From Pseudomonadota bacterium (GTDB lineage Bacteria; Pseudomonadota; Gammaproteobacteria; Burkholderiales; Casimicrobiaceae), in contig JAJXTF010000008.1 in assembly GCA_021784125.1 (NCBI GenBank), positions 1 to 35,380 on the forward strand: DNA of 35,380 bases. The letters run 5' to 3'. The position numbers were made by a program, and so were the translations under genes. The notes beneath the pieces were generated by a model that saw only the letters and a program-made list of their open reading frames with translations, was not told where the DNA came from and did not search any database. This document shows, piece by piece, positions 9,496-19,556 of the stretch (positions are counted from its first letter, which is position 1; each line of letters opens with the position of its first letter).

Positions 9496-11187
9496 ATGGA
9501 CAGGATCTGGCTGAAGAACTACCCGGCAGGGGTGCCGCAGGACGTCGACACCTCGGCCTACGCGTCGCTCGCGGACATGTTCGCGCAGATCTGCGCGCGC
9601 TATCGCGACCGACCCGCGTTCCGGAGCATGGGGACGACCCTCAGCTATGCCGAGATCGACCGCAGGACGCGCGCGTTCGCGGCGTTCCTGCAGACGCGAT
9701 GCGGGCTGGTCAAGGGCGACCGGCTCGCCATCATGATGCCGAACGTCCTGCAGTACCCGATCGCCCTGTTCGGTGCGTTCCGTGCCGGGCTCGTCGTCGT
9801 CAACTGCAATCCGCTCTACACGCCGCGCGAGCTCGAGCACCAGCTCCAGGACTCGGGTGCCAGGGCGATCGTCGTGCTGGAGAATTTCGCGCGCACCGTC
9901 CAGGACGTGGTCGGCAGGACGCGCGTCGAGACGGTGATCACCACGCAACTGGGTGATCTCTTCCCGCCGATCAAGGCGCGGCTCACGAATCTCGTGGTCA
10001 AGTACGCGAAGAAGATGGTCCCGCGGTGGCACATCGACGGCGCGATCGCCTTCAAGGCCGCGCTGGCCCGCGGCAAGCGGCAGCCGCTCGACCCCGTGCC
10101 GTTGACCCAGGCCGACATCGCATTCCTCCAGTACACCGGAGGCACGACCGGCGTGCCCAAAGGCGCGATGCTGACGCACGGCAACATGGTCGCCAACCTG
10201 CAGCAGATCTCCGCCTGGATCGGGCCCGAGTTCAGGGAAGGCGCCGAAATCGTCGTCACTCCGCTGCCGCTCTACCACGTGTTCGCACTGACGGCGAACC
10301 TGCTGACCTTCTTCAAGTGGGGCGCCCTCAACGTGCTGATCGCCAACCCGCGCGACATTCCGGGTCTGGTCGCCGAACTGCGCAAGGTACCGTTCACCGC
10401 CATCACCGGGGTCAACACGCTGTTCGCGGCGCTGGTGAACGACCCCGGATTCGGCAGGATCGACATGCGCAGCCTGAAGGTGGCATTCGGCGGCGGCATG
10501 CCGGTGCAGCGCGCCGTGGCCGAGCGATGGACCGCAATCACCGGCGCGCCCCTGATCGAGGGCTACGGGCTGACGGAAGCCTCGCCGCTGGTCGCCGGCA
10601 ACGCCCTCGACACCCAGGGATATACGGGAACCGTCGGGTTGCCGTTCCCCTCGACCGAGGTCAGCGTCCGCAACGAGGCGGGCGAGGAACTTCCGCTGGG
10701 CGACATCGGCGAAATCTGCGTGCGCGGTCCGCAGGTCATGAAAGGCTACTGGAACCAGCCGCAGGAGACCGCGAAAGTGCTCTCCCCTGACGGCTGGCTG
10801 CGCACCGGGGACATGGGCCTCATGGACGCGACGGGCCGCGTCAAGCTCACCGACCGCAAGAAGGACATGATCGTGGTGTCGGGCTTCAAGGTGTATCCGA
10901 ACGAAGTCGAGGAAGTGGTGATGGCGCACCCGGGCGTGCTCGAGGCCGCCGTCATCGGCGTGCCGGACGAACGCTCGGGCGAGGCCGTCACGGTCGTCGT
11001 CGTCAGGCGCGACCCCGCACTTACGGCCGAACAGCTGATCGCGCATTGCCGCCTTCAGCTGACAGGCTACAAGCTGCCCCGGCAGGTCCTGTTTCGCGAC
11101 GAGCCGCTGCCCAAGAGTCCCGTCGGCAAGATCCTGCGTCGGCTGGTGCGCGACTCGACGCACACGCGGGCGGAGACCCGCGGCTAA
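9496..11187 (+). CDS. fadD: Long-chain fatty acid-CoA ligase
   Basis: 563 residues, typical of FadD. It activates free fatty acids to acyl-CoA with ATP at the inner face of the membrane, feeding beta-oxidation. Motifs of the ANL adenylating family are intact: the P-loop-like YTGGTTGVPKGAMLTH (213-228), EGYGLTEASP, DGWLRTGDMG, the hinge-region KDMIVVSGFKVYPNEVE, and the C-terminal PKSPVGKILRR with the catalytic lysine. The start has a purine-rich GGCGAGG upstream. Its stop codon overlaps the stop of the convergent hydrolase gene by 4 nt (11184-11187). Together with fadH it points to fatty-acid use, though the two are not in one operon. Confidence 0.95.
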   Translation: MDRIWLKNYPAGVPQDVDTSAYASLADMFAQICARYRDRPAFRSMGTTLSYAEIDRRTRAFAAFLQTRCGLVKGDRLAIMMPNVLQYPIALFGAFRAGLVVVNCNPLYTPRELEHQLQDSGARAIVVLENFARTVQDVVGRTRVETVITTQLGDLFPPIKARLTNLVVKYAKKMVPRWHIDGAIAFKAALARGKRQPLDPVPLTQADIAFLQYTGGTTGVPKGAMLTHGNMVANLQQISAWIGPEFREGAEIVVTPLPLYHVFALTANLLTFFKWGALNVLIANPRDIPGLVAELRKVPFTAITGVNTLFAALVNDPGFGRIDMRSLKVAFGGGMPVQRAVAERWTAITGAPLIEGYGLTEASPLVAGNALDTQGYTGTVGLPFPSTEVSVRNEAGEELPLGDIGEICVRGPQVMKGYWNQPQETAKVLSPDGWLRTGDMGLMDATGRVKLTDRKKDMIVVSGFKVYPNEVEEVVMAHPGVLEAAVIGVPDERSGEAVTVVVVRRDPALTAEQLIAHCRLQLTGYKLPRQVLFRDEPLPKSPVGKILRRLVRDSTHTRAETRG

Positions 11188-12899
11188 GGCAGGCTGCAGA
11201 ACACCGGGCCCTCGATGATCCAGCCTTCGAGCAGCATCGCGGCAGTTTCACTGTGACTGGTCAGGTAGCGATGGTTCGCCTCTCCGCCCTTGCCGTTGTT
11301 GTAGAGGCGGATGACCGGAACGCGGTCGGCCGGACATTGACTCGAGGCATCGAGGGCGTCGACGCGAAAGGCGATGCCCTCGGACATCCATAGCGGACTG
11401 GCCTGGAGGATCGCGCATTCGTAGGACAGGACCGAGAAGAAATGCGTGTTCGGCCCGATGCCCGGCCTGCCGAAGTACCGGCACGCGGGAACACCCATCC
11501 CGGCATCGACGGCGTAGACCTTGAAATCGAAGCCGGTGCGCTGCCACCCCGGAACGATGATGCCCGCGTCGAGCATCGCGGCTTCGGCGGGCTCCGCCGT
11601 CATGAAATAGTGGTCGAGCGAGGCGTTGTAGTACTCGATCGACAGCCGCTCCGCCGACGCTGCCGGCAACGGCTGGGCCTTGTCGAGCAGCAGCACGTCG
11701 TCGCCACCGCCGGCAACCGCGATCATCCGGGCGCTTTGCGCACGTGCATCGGGATCGTCCTGCACGTACGCCGCGAGCCAGGTCAGCGACCAGGTGAAGA
11801 TGTCCGGTGACGCCTGGACATCGAAACCGTGCCGCACGCCGGCGAGCACGACGAACTGCCGCGCGCCGCGGAGCCGCGCCATGCCCAGCGCAGTCACGAC
11901 GGCCGGCGCCGTCGTGTCCGCGCTGCCGGCGATTGCCAGATACGGCATGCCGACGTCGTCGAGCCCCTTTTCATCACGCCCGAATGCCGGCAGCAGCAAT
12001 TGCCCGAAATAGGGGACGTACCCCGCTGCGGCTTTCAGGCGCGTGTCGTTCATGATGCTCTTCGACGACAGTCCCGGGGATACCGTGAGCTGCGCGCCAC
12101 GCATCAGCAGCAACGACTCCCCGCCCAGGCTGCCGCCGAAGCCGCCGATCGCATCGACATCCATCCGCGCCGCAAAATCCGCATTGGCCAGCACCGCATC
12201 GAGCGTCGCCCGCAGCGCATGCGGCCGGATCGCCTGCATCGCCGTGTAATTCGAGAACTGGGCGAGCGCGGTCAGCAGATTGCCGAAGCTGTCGACGTGC
12301 ACGTCGGCAAACCGCGCGTCGCCGTGGAAAGGCGCGATGACGACGTAGCCGTGGCTCGCGAACAGGGCGATGGCGTCGATGTATTCGCCGGACAGCGGGC
12401 TTCCGCCCAGACCGTGCGAGAACAGCAGCACCGGATACTGCCGGCGGTCCGCCGCGAACACCGGCGGCTGCGACCCGCGCTGCATCCGCGGCACGACCCC
12501 GCCGGTGGGCAACGGGTAATCGGCGTGGTCATTGGCAGCCGAGGTCGGGTAGCACACCAGCGTCCCGAAGGTCTCGACGCGATTGCGGTAATCGCCGTAC
12601 AGCTCCCCGTCGTCGGGAAGCGCCACGTCGACGACGAAGGCATCGGCGGGATCGACCAGCAGGTCGGTCAGATAACCCGATCCGCTGCCGCCGCGGCCCT
12701 CCCAGTACGCCGTCGCATCGGAGCCGGGCGCAATCCGCGAGAAATCCTGCTCGACGTTGCTGCAGCCGACCGGATAGATGCCGGGCTGCGCGGGCGGCAC
12801 GACCGCCAACCAGTCGGCGGGCGACTGCGCATGCGCGCCCACCGCCGCGAGCAGCAGACCCGCGAGCATCCACAACGTCAGGCGAATGAATCGGGGCAT
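11184..12899 (-). CDS. Secreted alpha/beta hydrolase with C-terminal DUF5648 domain
   Basis: 571 residues. A signal peptide covers about 1-24 (hydrophobic LTLWMLAGLLLAAV, cleavage after AHA). The alpha/beta hydrolase domain, related to PAF-acetylhydrolase/dienelactone-hydrolase-type esterases, spans about 40-385. It has the oxyanion-region LLFSHGLGGS, nucleophile S257 in GGSLGG, D328 in IAGSADTTAP and H357 in VRHGFD, a complete triad. Residues about 418-571 are a DUF5648 domain (EYYNASLDHYFMT, THFFSVLSYEC, VPVIRLYN, NHRYLT). The same domain is at the N-terminus of the protein at 818-2959, so order is reversed between the two. Substrate is unknown, and an extracellular or periplasmic ester is likely. 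The 3' end overlaps fadD by 4 nt, tail to tail. Confidence 0.85.
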   Translation of the reverse strand: MPRFIRLTLWMLAGLLLAAVGAHAQSPADWLAVVPPAQPGIYPVGCSNVEQDFSRIAPGSDATAYWEGRGGSGSGYLTDLLVDPADAFVVDVALPDDGELYGDYRNRVETFGTLVCYPTSAANDHADYPLPTGGVVPRMQRGSQPPVFAADRRQYPVLLFSHGLGGSPLSGEYIDAIALFASHGYVVIAPFHGDARFADVHVDSFGNLLTALAQFSNYTAMQAIRPHALRATLDAVLANADFAARMDVDAIGGFGGSLGGESLLLMRGAQLTVSPGLSSKSIMNDTRLKAAAGYVPYFGQLLLPAFGRDEKGLDDVGMPYLAIAGSADTTAPAVVTALGMARLRGARQFVVLAGVRHGFDVQASPDIFTWSLTWLAAYVQDDPDARAQSARMIAVAGGGDDVLLLDKAQPLPAASAERLSIEYYNASLDHYFMTAEPAEAAMLDAGIIVPGWQRTGFDFKVYAVDAGMGVPACRYFGRPGIGPNTHFFSVLSYECAILQASPLWMSEGIAFRVDALDASSQCPADRVPVIRLYNNGKGGEANHRYLTSHSETAAMLLEGWIIEGPVFCSLP

Positions 12900-12939
12900 G
12901 GGAGCCAGGGGCCGTCGCGGCCCGCGAGGCGCCGGCAGT

Positions 12940-13392
12940 CTATGCCTTCACCGCCTTGCGCCCCGTCCTTCCGGCCGGTTTCTTCGCCACCGGTTTCGCG
13001 GGCGTTCTGGCCGGGCTGCGCGCCGTCGCGGCGGTTTTCCTCGCCGTCGTCTTCTTCGGGCTCATCGCCTTTTCGACTCTGCCGGCGGCCGTTTTCGCAC
13101 TCGCGGCCACGCCCTTCACCTTGCGCTTCACGCTGCGTTTCGCCTTGCCGAATGCCTTTTCCGCATCCGCTTCCGCGGATCGCGCTTTCCGCGCCACGGT
13201 CTTCTTGACGGCTCGCGCCTTCCTGTCGACGGCGGTCGTCGCTTTCTTCAGTTCGCGTTGCGCGCGCACGGTGGCGCGTTGCGCCCGCGTCGCGAGCGCT
13301 GCGCCGAGTTCCTGGGCCATTTCCCGGGCCTTCCCCCTGGCTGCCCCGACCGTGTCGCCGATCCTGCCCAACAGATCCTTCTTCTTGCGCAT
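12940..13392 (-). CDS. Histone H1-like lysine/alanine-rich DNA-binding protein
   Basis: 150 residues from ATG 13392, chosen because AGGTG lies six nt upstream. A GTG two codons earlier is also possible. The composition is dominated by Lys, Ala and Arg. The first part (RKKKDLLGRIGDTVGAARGK) could form an amphipathic helix. The rest is low-complexity basic sequence with repeated KKT, KKP and TPAKP units (KAMSPKKTTARKTAAT, ending RTGRKAVKA). Such proteins in betaproteobacteria and chlamydiae, and AlgP in Pseudomonas, bind DNA through the basic tail. There is no signal peptide. It lies 40 nt after the hydrolase start region and in the same strand group as the VIT and BON genes. Confidence 0.75.
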   Translation of the reverse strand: MRKKKDLLGRIGDTVGAARGKAREMAQELGAALATRAQRATVRAQRELKKATTAVDRKARAVKKTVARKARSAEADAEKAFGKAKRSVKRKVKGVAASAKTAAGRVEKAMSPKKTTARKTAATARSPARTPAKPVAKKPAGRTGRKAVKA

Positions 13393-13499
13393 CTTCACCT
13401 CTGTGTTCCGGAATCAAGGTCCTCGCAATTCACCTGCGCAGCTGCGGCCGCCCGTGGCGACATCCGTGCTGTGGACGAGTGTCACCACCGCGCCCCGCG

Positions 13500-14198
13500 T
13501 CAACCGACCGCGGTGCCGAACAGCGCGCCCACGCCCGCGGTCAGGGCCATCGCAGCCGCACCCCAGAACGTGACCCGCCAGGCCCCGGCAATGACCGGCG
13601 CACCGCCGGTCTGGGCCGCGAGCGCGCCGAGGCCGGCGAGGAAGACCAGCGAGCTGCCGGCCACCACGGCGCCCAGCAGCGAGGCCGGTGCCAGCGTCGC
13701 GACGATCAGCGGCAGCGCGGCGCCTGCGGTAAAGCTCGCGGCCGAAGCCAGCGCTGCCTGCACCGGGCGCGCCGCGAGCACCTCCGAAATGCCCAGCTCG
13801 TCGCGCGCGTGGGCGCCCAGAGCGTCGTGCGCCATCAACTGCACCGCCACCTGCCCGGCCAGCGCGGGATCGAGGCCGCGCTTGACGTAGATCGATGCCA
13901 GTTCGCGTTCCTCGTTGGCGACGTCGCTGGCCAGTTCCCCGCGTTCGCGCGCGAGATCGGCCGCCTCGGTGTCGGCCTGGGAACGCACCGACACGTACTC
14001 GCCCGCGGCCATCGACATCGCGCCGGCGACCAAGCCGGCCACGCCCGCCACCAGCACGCCACTGCGCGACGCATGCGCTGCAGCCACGCCAAGCACCAGG
14101 CTGGCGGTGGACACGATGCCGTCGTTGGCGCCGAGCACGGAGGCACGCAGCCATCCGATGCGATCGCTGCGGTGGAACTCGCGGTGGATTCTCGGCAT
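13500..14198 (-). CDS. VIT1/CCC1-family Fe2+/Mn2+ transporter
   Basis: 232 residues. The N-terminus has the family hallmark RIGWLRASVLGANDGIVSTA in the first transmembrane helix, with a second helix LVAGVAGLVAGAMSMAAGEYVSVRSQ. A cytoplasmic, charged, helical metal-binding segment follows (about 75-140, with ERELASIYVKRGLD). Three more hydrophobic helices complete the five-helix fold. In plants and yeast these proteins move iron or manganese into the vacuole. In bacteria the role is probably iron or manganese efflux or detoxification. The conserved AMSMAAGEY metal-binding helix is intact. No clear Shine-Dalgarno is visible. Confidence 0.88.
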   Translation of the reverse strand: MPRIHREFHRSDRIGWLRASVLGANDGIVSTASLVLGVAAAHASRSGVLVAGVAGLVAGAMSMAAGEYVSVRSQADTEAADLARERGELASDVANEERELASIYVKRGLDPALAGQVAVQLMAHDALGAHARDELGISEVLAARPVQAALASAASFTAGAALPLIVATLAPASLLGAVVAGSSLVFLAGLGALAAQTGGAPVIAGAWRVTFWGAAAMALTAGVGALFGTAVG

Positions 14199-14262
14199 GC
14201 GGATTCGCCCGGCTCACCGCGACGGTTCGGTACGACGGGAAGCTTCGCCGACGGCCGTCACC

Positions 14263-14574
14263 TCACTTGAGCTTCATGTCGTTCTTGACCGACTTGACGC
14301 CGGCGACGCCGCGCGCAACCTCGACTGCCTTGTTGATGGCCGCCTGTGAATTGACGAAACCGCTCAGTTGCACCACGCCCTTGAACGTCTCCACGTTGAT
14401 CTCGGCGGATTTGAGTGACGGTTCGTGGAACACCGCCGCCTTGACCTTCGTGGTGATGACTGCATCGTCAAGATACTCGCCGGTCCCTTCGCTCTTTGGC
14501 GTCGATGCGCAACCCACGAAGGAAGCGAGCAGCAGCATCAGGAAGAACGCTGAAAGGCGCTTCAGGTGTGTCAT
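14263..14574 (-). CDS. BON-domain lipoprotein (OsmY-like)
   Basis: 103 residues from ATG 14574, with GGAGAT seven nt upstream. A hydrophobic signal (LSAFFLMLLLASF) ends in a lipobox-like FVGC, so it is probably a lipoprotein. A single BON domain covers about 35-103 (DDAVITTKVKAAVF, NVETFKGVVQLSGFV, VAGVKSVKNDMKLK). BON domains bind phospholipids or surfaces and often protect the envelope under osmotic stress, as OsmY does. The open frame extends further upstream but without a ribosome site or signal, so I chose the inner ATG. It is divergent from the 39-residue gene at 14828. Confidence 0.88.
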   Translation of the reverse strand: MTHLKRLSAFFLMLLLASFVGCASTPKSEGTGEYLDDAVITTKVKAAVFHEPSLKSAEINVETFKGVVQLSGFVNSQAAINKAVEVARGVAGVKSVKNDMKLK

Positions 14575-14827
14575 GGCGAAATCTCCCGATGGATGACGAA
14601 TCCGCGTCCTGCGCCGATGGCCGGGAAGCCTTCCACGACGCCCCCTCGCCGCGCACATCAGCCACAGCCCTGGACACGGTGGACGGCTCACGGTACTCGC
14701 CCCCTGCATTGTGCCGCATTGCGGCAGATCAATGTTTGTCGGCGCGCGGGGACATGCGCGCGGCGCGATATCGGCCTATAGTCATCGACACGCCCGCCAC
14801 GTCGCAGGCGCACAAGGAGCGAAGCTC

Positions 14828-14947
14828 ATGTCCCATAAACCCCCCAAGGAAGACAGGAAGAAGGCCGCAATGACCCCCAAGGAGAAGAAGGCGATCAAGC
14901 AGCAGAAGAAGCATGCTGCGGACGTGATTCCGTTCATCAAGCACTGA
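14828..14947 (+). CDS. Small basic protein, 39 residues
   Basis: ATG 14828 is preceded by AAGGAG at a good distance. The protein begins MSHKPPKEDRKKAAMTPKEK and ends DVIPFIKH. About a third of residues are lysine or arginine. There is no signal peptide or membrane segment. Such tiny lysine-rich proteins may bind nucleic acid or the ribosome, but no function is known to me. A TATAGT hexamer at 14777-14782 could be its -10, though no good -35 matches. The 250 nt between this gene and the divergent BON gene is the shared regulatory region. Confidence 0.7.
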   Translation: MSHKPPKEDRKKAAMTPKEKKAIKQQKKHAADVIPFIKH

Positions 14948-14975
14948 GCTGCCTGCACCGCGGCAGGACCCGGCA

Positions 14976-14991
14976 CTCGCCTGCGGGCGAG
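14976..14991. terminator. Possible intrinsic hairpin between convergent genes
   Basis: CTCGCC and GGCGAG form a perfect 6-bp stem around a TGCG tetraloop, between the ends of the small basic protein gene (14947) and uup (15014, minus). There is no T-run on either strand, so termination here is uncertain. Confidence 0.25.
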
Positions 14992-15013
14992 CGGGCCCGC
15001 GGCATCCGCGACG

Positions 15014-16858
15014 TCAGCCCGACGCCGCCTGCGCCCTCGCGTCGAGCGCCCCCCAACGCTCGAAGCGCTCGCGCAGCAATTCCTCGATCTCCTCCGCGCG
15101 ACGGCGATCTGCCCTGAGTCGCTCGACCTCCTGGCGGTGATAGTCAGGAGCGCACATTCGCTCGGAGAGCTCGTGCTGCTCGCGTTCCAGCGCCTCGATT
15201 TCGGCGGGCAGCGCCTCGAGCTCCCGCTGTTCCTTGAACGTCATCCGCACGCGATCGGGCTGCGCGCCACGGCGGGCCGCCGGCGCCGCCTCGCGACGCA
15301 CCGCAGGCGCCGGGCCCGGCGATGCGTCCCCACCGATTCCGCCGGCGGGTTTCGACGCCGGCGCGCGCTGTGCGACCCAGTCGCTGTATCCCCCGACGTA
15401 TTCCTTCCAGACGCCGTCGCCCTCGGCGACAAGGGTCTGCGTCGCGATGTTGTCGAGGAACGCGCGGTCGTGACTCACCAGCAGCAGCGTCCCGGTGTAG
15501 GCCTGCAGCGTTGCCTCGAGCAGCTCGAGGGTGTCGATGTCGAGGTCGTTGGTCGGCTCGTCGAGCACCAGCAGGTTGGCCGGCTGCGCGAACAGGCGCG
15601 CCAACAGCAGGCGATTGCGCTCGCCGCCGGACAGCGCCTTCACCGGTGCGTTCGCGCGCTGCGGCGGAAACAGGAAATCACCGAGATACGAGAGCACGTG
15701 CTTGCGCCCCGCCCCGGTCTCGACCCATTCGGAGCCGGGACTGATCGTCTGTGCGAGGCTGCGCTCGGGATCGAGCTGCTCGCGCATCTGGTCGAAGTAG
15801 GCGACCTGCAGACGGGTGCCCAACCGCAACTGCCCGCGATCGGGCTGGACCTGGCCGAGGATGATCTTCAGCAGCGTCGACTTGCCGGCACCGTTGGGCC
15901 CCAGCAGCGCCAGCCGGTCGCCGCGCATGACGCGCAGTGAAAGGTCGCGCACCAGCGTGCGCGTGCCGAAAGCCTTCCAGACGCGATCGAGCTCGGCCAC
16001 GAGCACCCCCGAGCGCTCGCCCGCATCGACCGCGAGCTTCACGTTCCCCATGCGCTGCCGGCGCTGCGCACGCTGCTCGCGCAGCGATTCGAGCCTGCGC
16101 ACCCGGCCTTCGTTGCGCGTGCGCCGCGCCTCGACGCCCTTGCGGATCCACAGCTCTTCCTGCCGCCAGAACTGGTCGAACTTGCGCGTTGCCGTCGCTT
16201 CCGCCGCGAGCTCCGACGCCTTGCGGCTTTCGTAGGCGGCGAAATTCCCCGGATACGAACGCAGCAGTCCGCGATCCAGCTCGACGATCCGCGTCGCGAT
16301 GCGGTCGAGGAATGCCCGATCGTGGGTCACGACGATCGACGCCGGAACCTTCAGCAGCAGGTCCTCGGTCAGCGCGATACCGTCGATGTCCAGATGGTTC
16401 GTCGGCTCGTCGAGCAGCAACAGGTCGGGTTGCATCGCCAGCGCCAGCGCGAGTGCCGCGCGCTTGCGTTCGCCGCCCGACGCAGTGTCCGGCGATTGCG
16501 CTTCGTCCAGTCCGTAGCGATGCAGGAACTCGGACAGCCGCACCTCGACACGCCAGCGATCGCGCTCGTCCCGCGCTTCCAGCGCGCCGCGCCGGACCAG
16601 GCTCTCGCGCAGCGACGACGCGGGCGGCAGCAGCGGTTCCTGCTCGACCAGCACGATCGTGAGGCCGTCGCGCCGCTCGATGTCGCCGTCGTCGAGCGCG
16701 CCCTCTCCGGCGAGGATCTTCAGCAGCGACGACTTGCCGCTGCCGTTGCGGCCGATGAGTCCGATGCGCTCGCCGTCGCCCACCGTCAGGTTGGCGCGAT
16801 CGAGCAGGGGTTGCAGGCCGTAGGCGAGTCCGGCGTCGCGAAGCGTGAGCAGTGCCAT
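15014..16858 (-). CDS. uup: Uup-type ABC-F ATPase
   Basis: 614 residues, soluble, with no membrane segments. Two ABC cassettes: the first has Walker A GRNGSGKSS (36-44), signature SGGERKRAALA and Walker B LDEPTNHLDI; the second has GPNGAGKST, SGGERNRLLLA and LDEPTNDLDI. A linker rich in charged residues lies between them. The C-terminal region (about 540-614, ELEALPAEIEALEREQHELS) is the coiled coil characteristic of Uup, which binds DNA and ribosomes and affects transposon excision and translation. The start at 16858 matches the family N-terminus (MALLTLRDAGLAYG). TATGCT lies exactly 6 nt before the ATG and no Shine-Dalgarno is present, suggesting leaderless expression. Confidence 0.93.
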   Translation of the reverse strand: MALLTLRDAGLAYGLQPLLDRANLTVGDGERIGLIGRNGSGKSSLLKILAGEGALDDGDIERRDGLTIVLVEQEPLLPPASSLRESLVRRGALEARDERDRWRVEVRLSEFLHRYGLDEAQSPDTASGGERKRAALALALAMQPDLLLLDEPTNHLDIDGIALTEDLLLKVPASIVVTHDRAFLDRIATRIVELDRGLLRSYPGNFAAYESRKASELAAEATATRKFDQFWRQEELWIRKGVEARRTRNEGRVRRLESLREQRAQRRQRMGNVKLAVDAGERSGVLVAELDRVWKAFGTRTLVRDLSLRVMRGDRLALLGPNGAGKSTLLKIILGQVQPDRGQLRLGTRLQVAYFDQMREQLDPERSLAQTISPGSEWVETGAGRKHVLSYLGDFLFPPQRANAPVKALSGGERNRLLLARLFAQPANLLVLDEPTNDLDIDTLELLEATLQAYTGTLLLVSHDRAFLDNIATQTLVAEGDGVWKEYVGGYSDWVAQRAPASKPAGGIGGDASPGPAPAVRREAAPAARRGAQPDRVRMTFKEQRELEALPAEIEALEREQHELSERMCAPDYHRQEVERLRADRRRAEEIEELLRERFERWGALDARAQAASG

Positions 16859-16960
16859 CGGGCAAGCATAGCGCGGCGCGCCGCGCGGCCGCGCCGCAAC
16901 CGGCCGTGCCGGATTTGCGCGCCGGGCCGGGCGGGGCCCGGACCACGCTCCCCGCAGCCG

Positions 16961-16989
16961 TTGATTTCGGGGTCGCGCCGCCCGATATT
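16961..16989 (+). promoter_or_regulatory. Sigma-70-type promoter for the AmmeMemoRadiSam operon
   Basis: TTGATT (16961-16966) and GATATT (16984-16989) are 17 nt apart. Six nt follow before the ATG at 16996, so the transcript would begin at or next to the start codon. The GGAAGG directly in front of the ATG is too close to act as a normal Shine-Dalgarno, which supports a leaderless reading. Confidence 0.6.
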
Positions 16990-16995
16990 GGAAGG

Positions 16996-17805
16996 ATGTC
17001 CGACCTGCGTCCGGCCGCCGTGGCCGGAACCTTCTATCCGAAAGCCCCGACGGCGCTCGCAGCCGCGGTGGGTGCCTGCCTCCATGCCGCGGCAGGTTCG
17101 CGAGGGCCCGCCGGGTCCACGCCGCCCAAGGCGGTGATCGTGCCGCACGCCGGGTACGTCTACTCGGGCGCGATCGCCGCGGCCGCCTACGCGCGGCTGG
17201 CCGTCGGGCGCGACGTGATCCGCCGGGTGGTCCTGCTCGGTCCCACCCACCGCGTGCCGGTGCGCGGCCTGGCGCTGCCGTCGGCGCGGGCCTTCGCGAC
17301 GCCGCTGGGCGAGGTCGCCGTCGACCTCGATGCGGCCACGGCTGCGCTCGGGCTGCCGCAGGTGCGCGCAAGCGATGCCGCGCACGCCCTCGAGCACTCG
17401 CTCGAGGTCCAGCTGCCGTTCCTGCAGGCGGTGCTCGGCGCGTTCCAGATCGTTCCTTTCGCCGTCGGCGACGCGACGCCCGAGGAGGTCGCCGAGGTCA
17501 TCGATCTGCTGTGGGGCGGTCCCGAGACGCTGTTCGTCGTCAGTTCGGACCTGTCGCATTACCATCGTTACGCCGACGCGCAGGCCATCGATCGCGCGAC
17601 CGCCGAGGCGATCCTCGGGCTTTCGCCCGACCTCGATCACGAGCAGGCCTGCGGCGCGACGCCCATCAACGGCCTGCTGCTTTCCGCGCGCAGGCGCGGA
17701 CTGGCGCCGGAGCTGCTCGACCTGCGCAACTCGGGCGACACCGCCGGGGACCGGTCGCGCGTCGTCGGCTACGCGTCCTTCGCCTTCGTCGCGGGCCCCC
17801 GATGA
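16996..17805 (+). CDS. amrB: AmmeMemoRadiSam system protein B (MEMO family)
   Basis: 269 residues. The N-terminus MSDLRPAAVAGTFYP is diagnostic of MEMO proteins and fixes the start. The family has the fold of class III extradiol dioxygenases (LigB). The metal-site residues known from human MEMO1 have counterparts: H51 (VPHAGYVYSG), H85 (GPTHRV), D185 and H188 (SSDLSHYH), and C219 (EQACGATPING). The eukaryotic homologue binds copper or iron and affects cell motility, while the bacterial function is not established. It is the first gene of a three-gene unit; its stop overlaps the next start (ATGA). Same fold family as YgiD at 29833. Confidence 0.93.
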   Translation: MSDLRPAAVAGTFYPKAPTALAAAVGACLHAAAGSRGPAGSTPPKAVIVPHAGYVYSGAIAAAAYARLAVGRDVIRRVVLLGPTHRVPVRGLALPSARAFATPLGEVAVDLDAATAALGLPQVRASDAAHALEHSLEVQLPFLQAVLGAFQIVPFAVGDATPEEVAEVIDLLWGGPETLFVVSSDLSHYHRYADAQAIDRATAEAILGLSPDLDHEQACGATPINGLLLSARRRGLAPELLDLRNSGDTAGDRSRVVGYASFAFVAGPR

Positions 17806-18385
17806 GCATCGACGCCCTCGGAGACGCGCTGCTCGCGGTCGCCCGCTCGGCGATCGGCGGCTCGCTCGGCCTGCCCGGCGGCGCCGACCCAAGTCACCCC
17901 GGGCTGTCCCGGCCGGCCGCGACCTTCGTGACCCTGAAGATGCACGGCGAGCTGCGCGGTTGCATCGGCACGCTGGAGCCTGTCCGCCCCTTGGGCCTGG
18001 ACGTACGCGAGAATGCGCTCGCCGCGGCGTTTCGCGATCCGCGTTTCCTGCCGCTGACCACGGGCGAATTCGAGGCGACCACGGTCGAGGTGTCGCTGCT
18101 GTCGGAAAGCCGGGCCCTCGACATCGCCGGCGAGGACGACCTGCTCGCCCAACTGCATCCCGGACACGACGGCCTGGTCCTCCAGTACGGACACCATCGC
18201 GCCACCTTCCTGCCGCAGGTCTGGGACGCGCTCGCCGACCCGCGGGATTTCGTCGTCGCGCTGAAGCGCAAGGCGGGATTGCCGGCGGATTTCTGGAGCC
18301 CGCGGATGGTCGTGTCCCGCTACGGGGTCACGAAGTGGGCCGAAGCGGCGGCGGTCGCGGCGAAAGCCGGCGCAACGTTGCGGCG

Positions 18386-18389
<4 letters not shown>
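17802..18389 (+). CDS. amrA: AmmeMemoRadiSam system protein A (AMMECR1 domain)
   Basis: 195 residues, almost entirely an AMMECR1 domain. The family motif LRGCIGTLEP is at 51-60, with further conserved stretches ENALAAAFRDPRF, TVEVSLLSE, HDGLVLQYG and TFLPQVWD. Human AMMECR1 is linked to a developmental syndrome, but no enzymatic activity has been firmly shown for the family as far as I know. The domain is soluble, with no signal peptide. It overlaps both neighbours by ATGA junctions, so the three proteins are made in a coupled way and probably act together. Confidence 0.92.
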
Positions 18390-19474
<1,085 letters not shown>

Positions 19475-19489
19475 GATCGGCGCGGCCCC

Positions 19490-19517
19490 CTTGAAGTCGC
19501 CGCGGAAGAACCTATTT
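19490..19517 (+). promoter_or_regulatory. Sigma-32 (heat-shock) promoter
   Basis: CTTGAA (19490-19495), preceded by a run of C, and CCTATTT (19511-19517) are separated by 15 nt. This closely fits the proteobacterial sigma-32 pattern (CTTGAA, 13-15 nt, CCCCATTT). It starts only 15 nt after the amrS stop and lies 40 nt upstream of the first Hsp20 ATG, so it gives the chaperone genes heat-shock control independent of the amr operon. Confidence 0.75.
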
Positions 19518-19556
19518 CGGATTTTGCCCAACGAGCCACTTACAGGAGGCAAAACC

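Noticed and set aside
16859-17371. Upstream extension of uup by about 170 residues on the minus strand
   Set aside because: The extra frame runs antisense to amrB and is Arg/Pro-rich. The Uup family N-terminus begins at the ATG at 16858.
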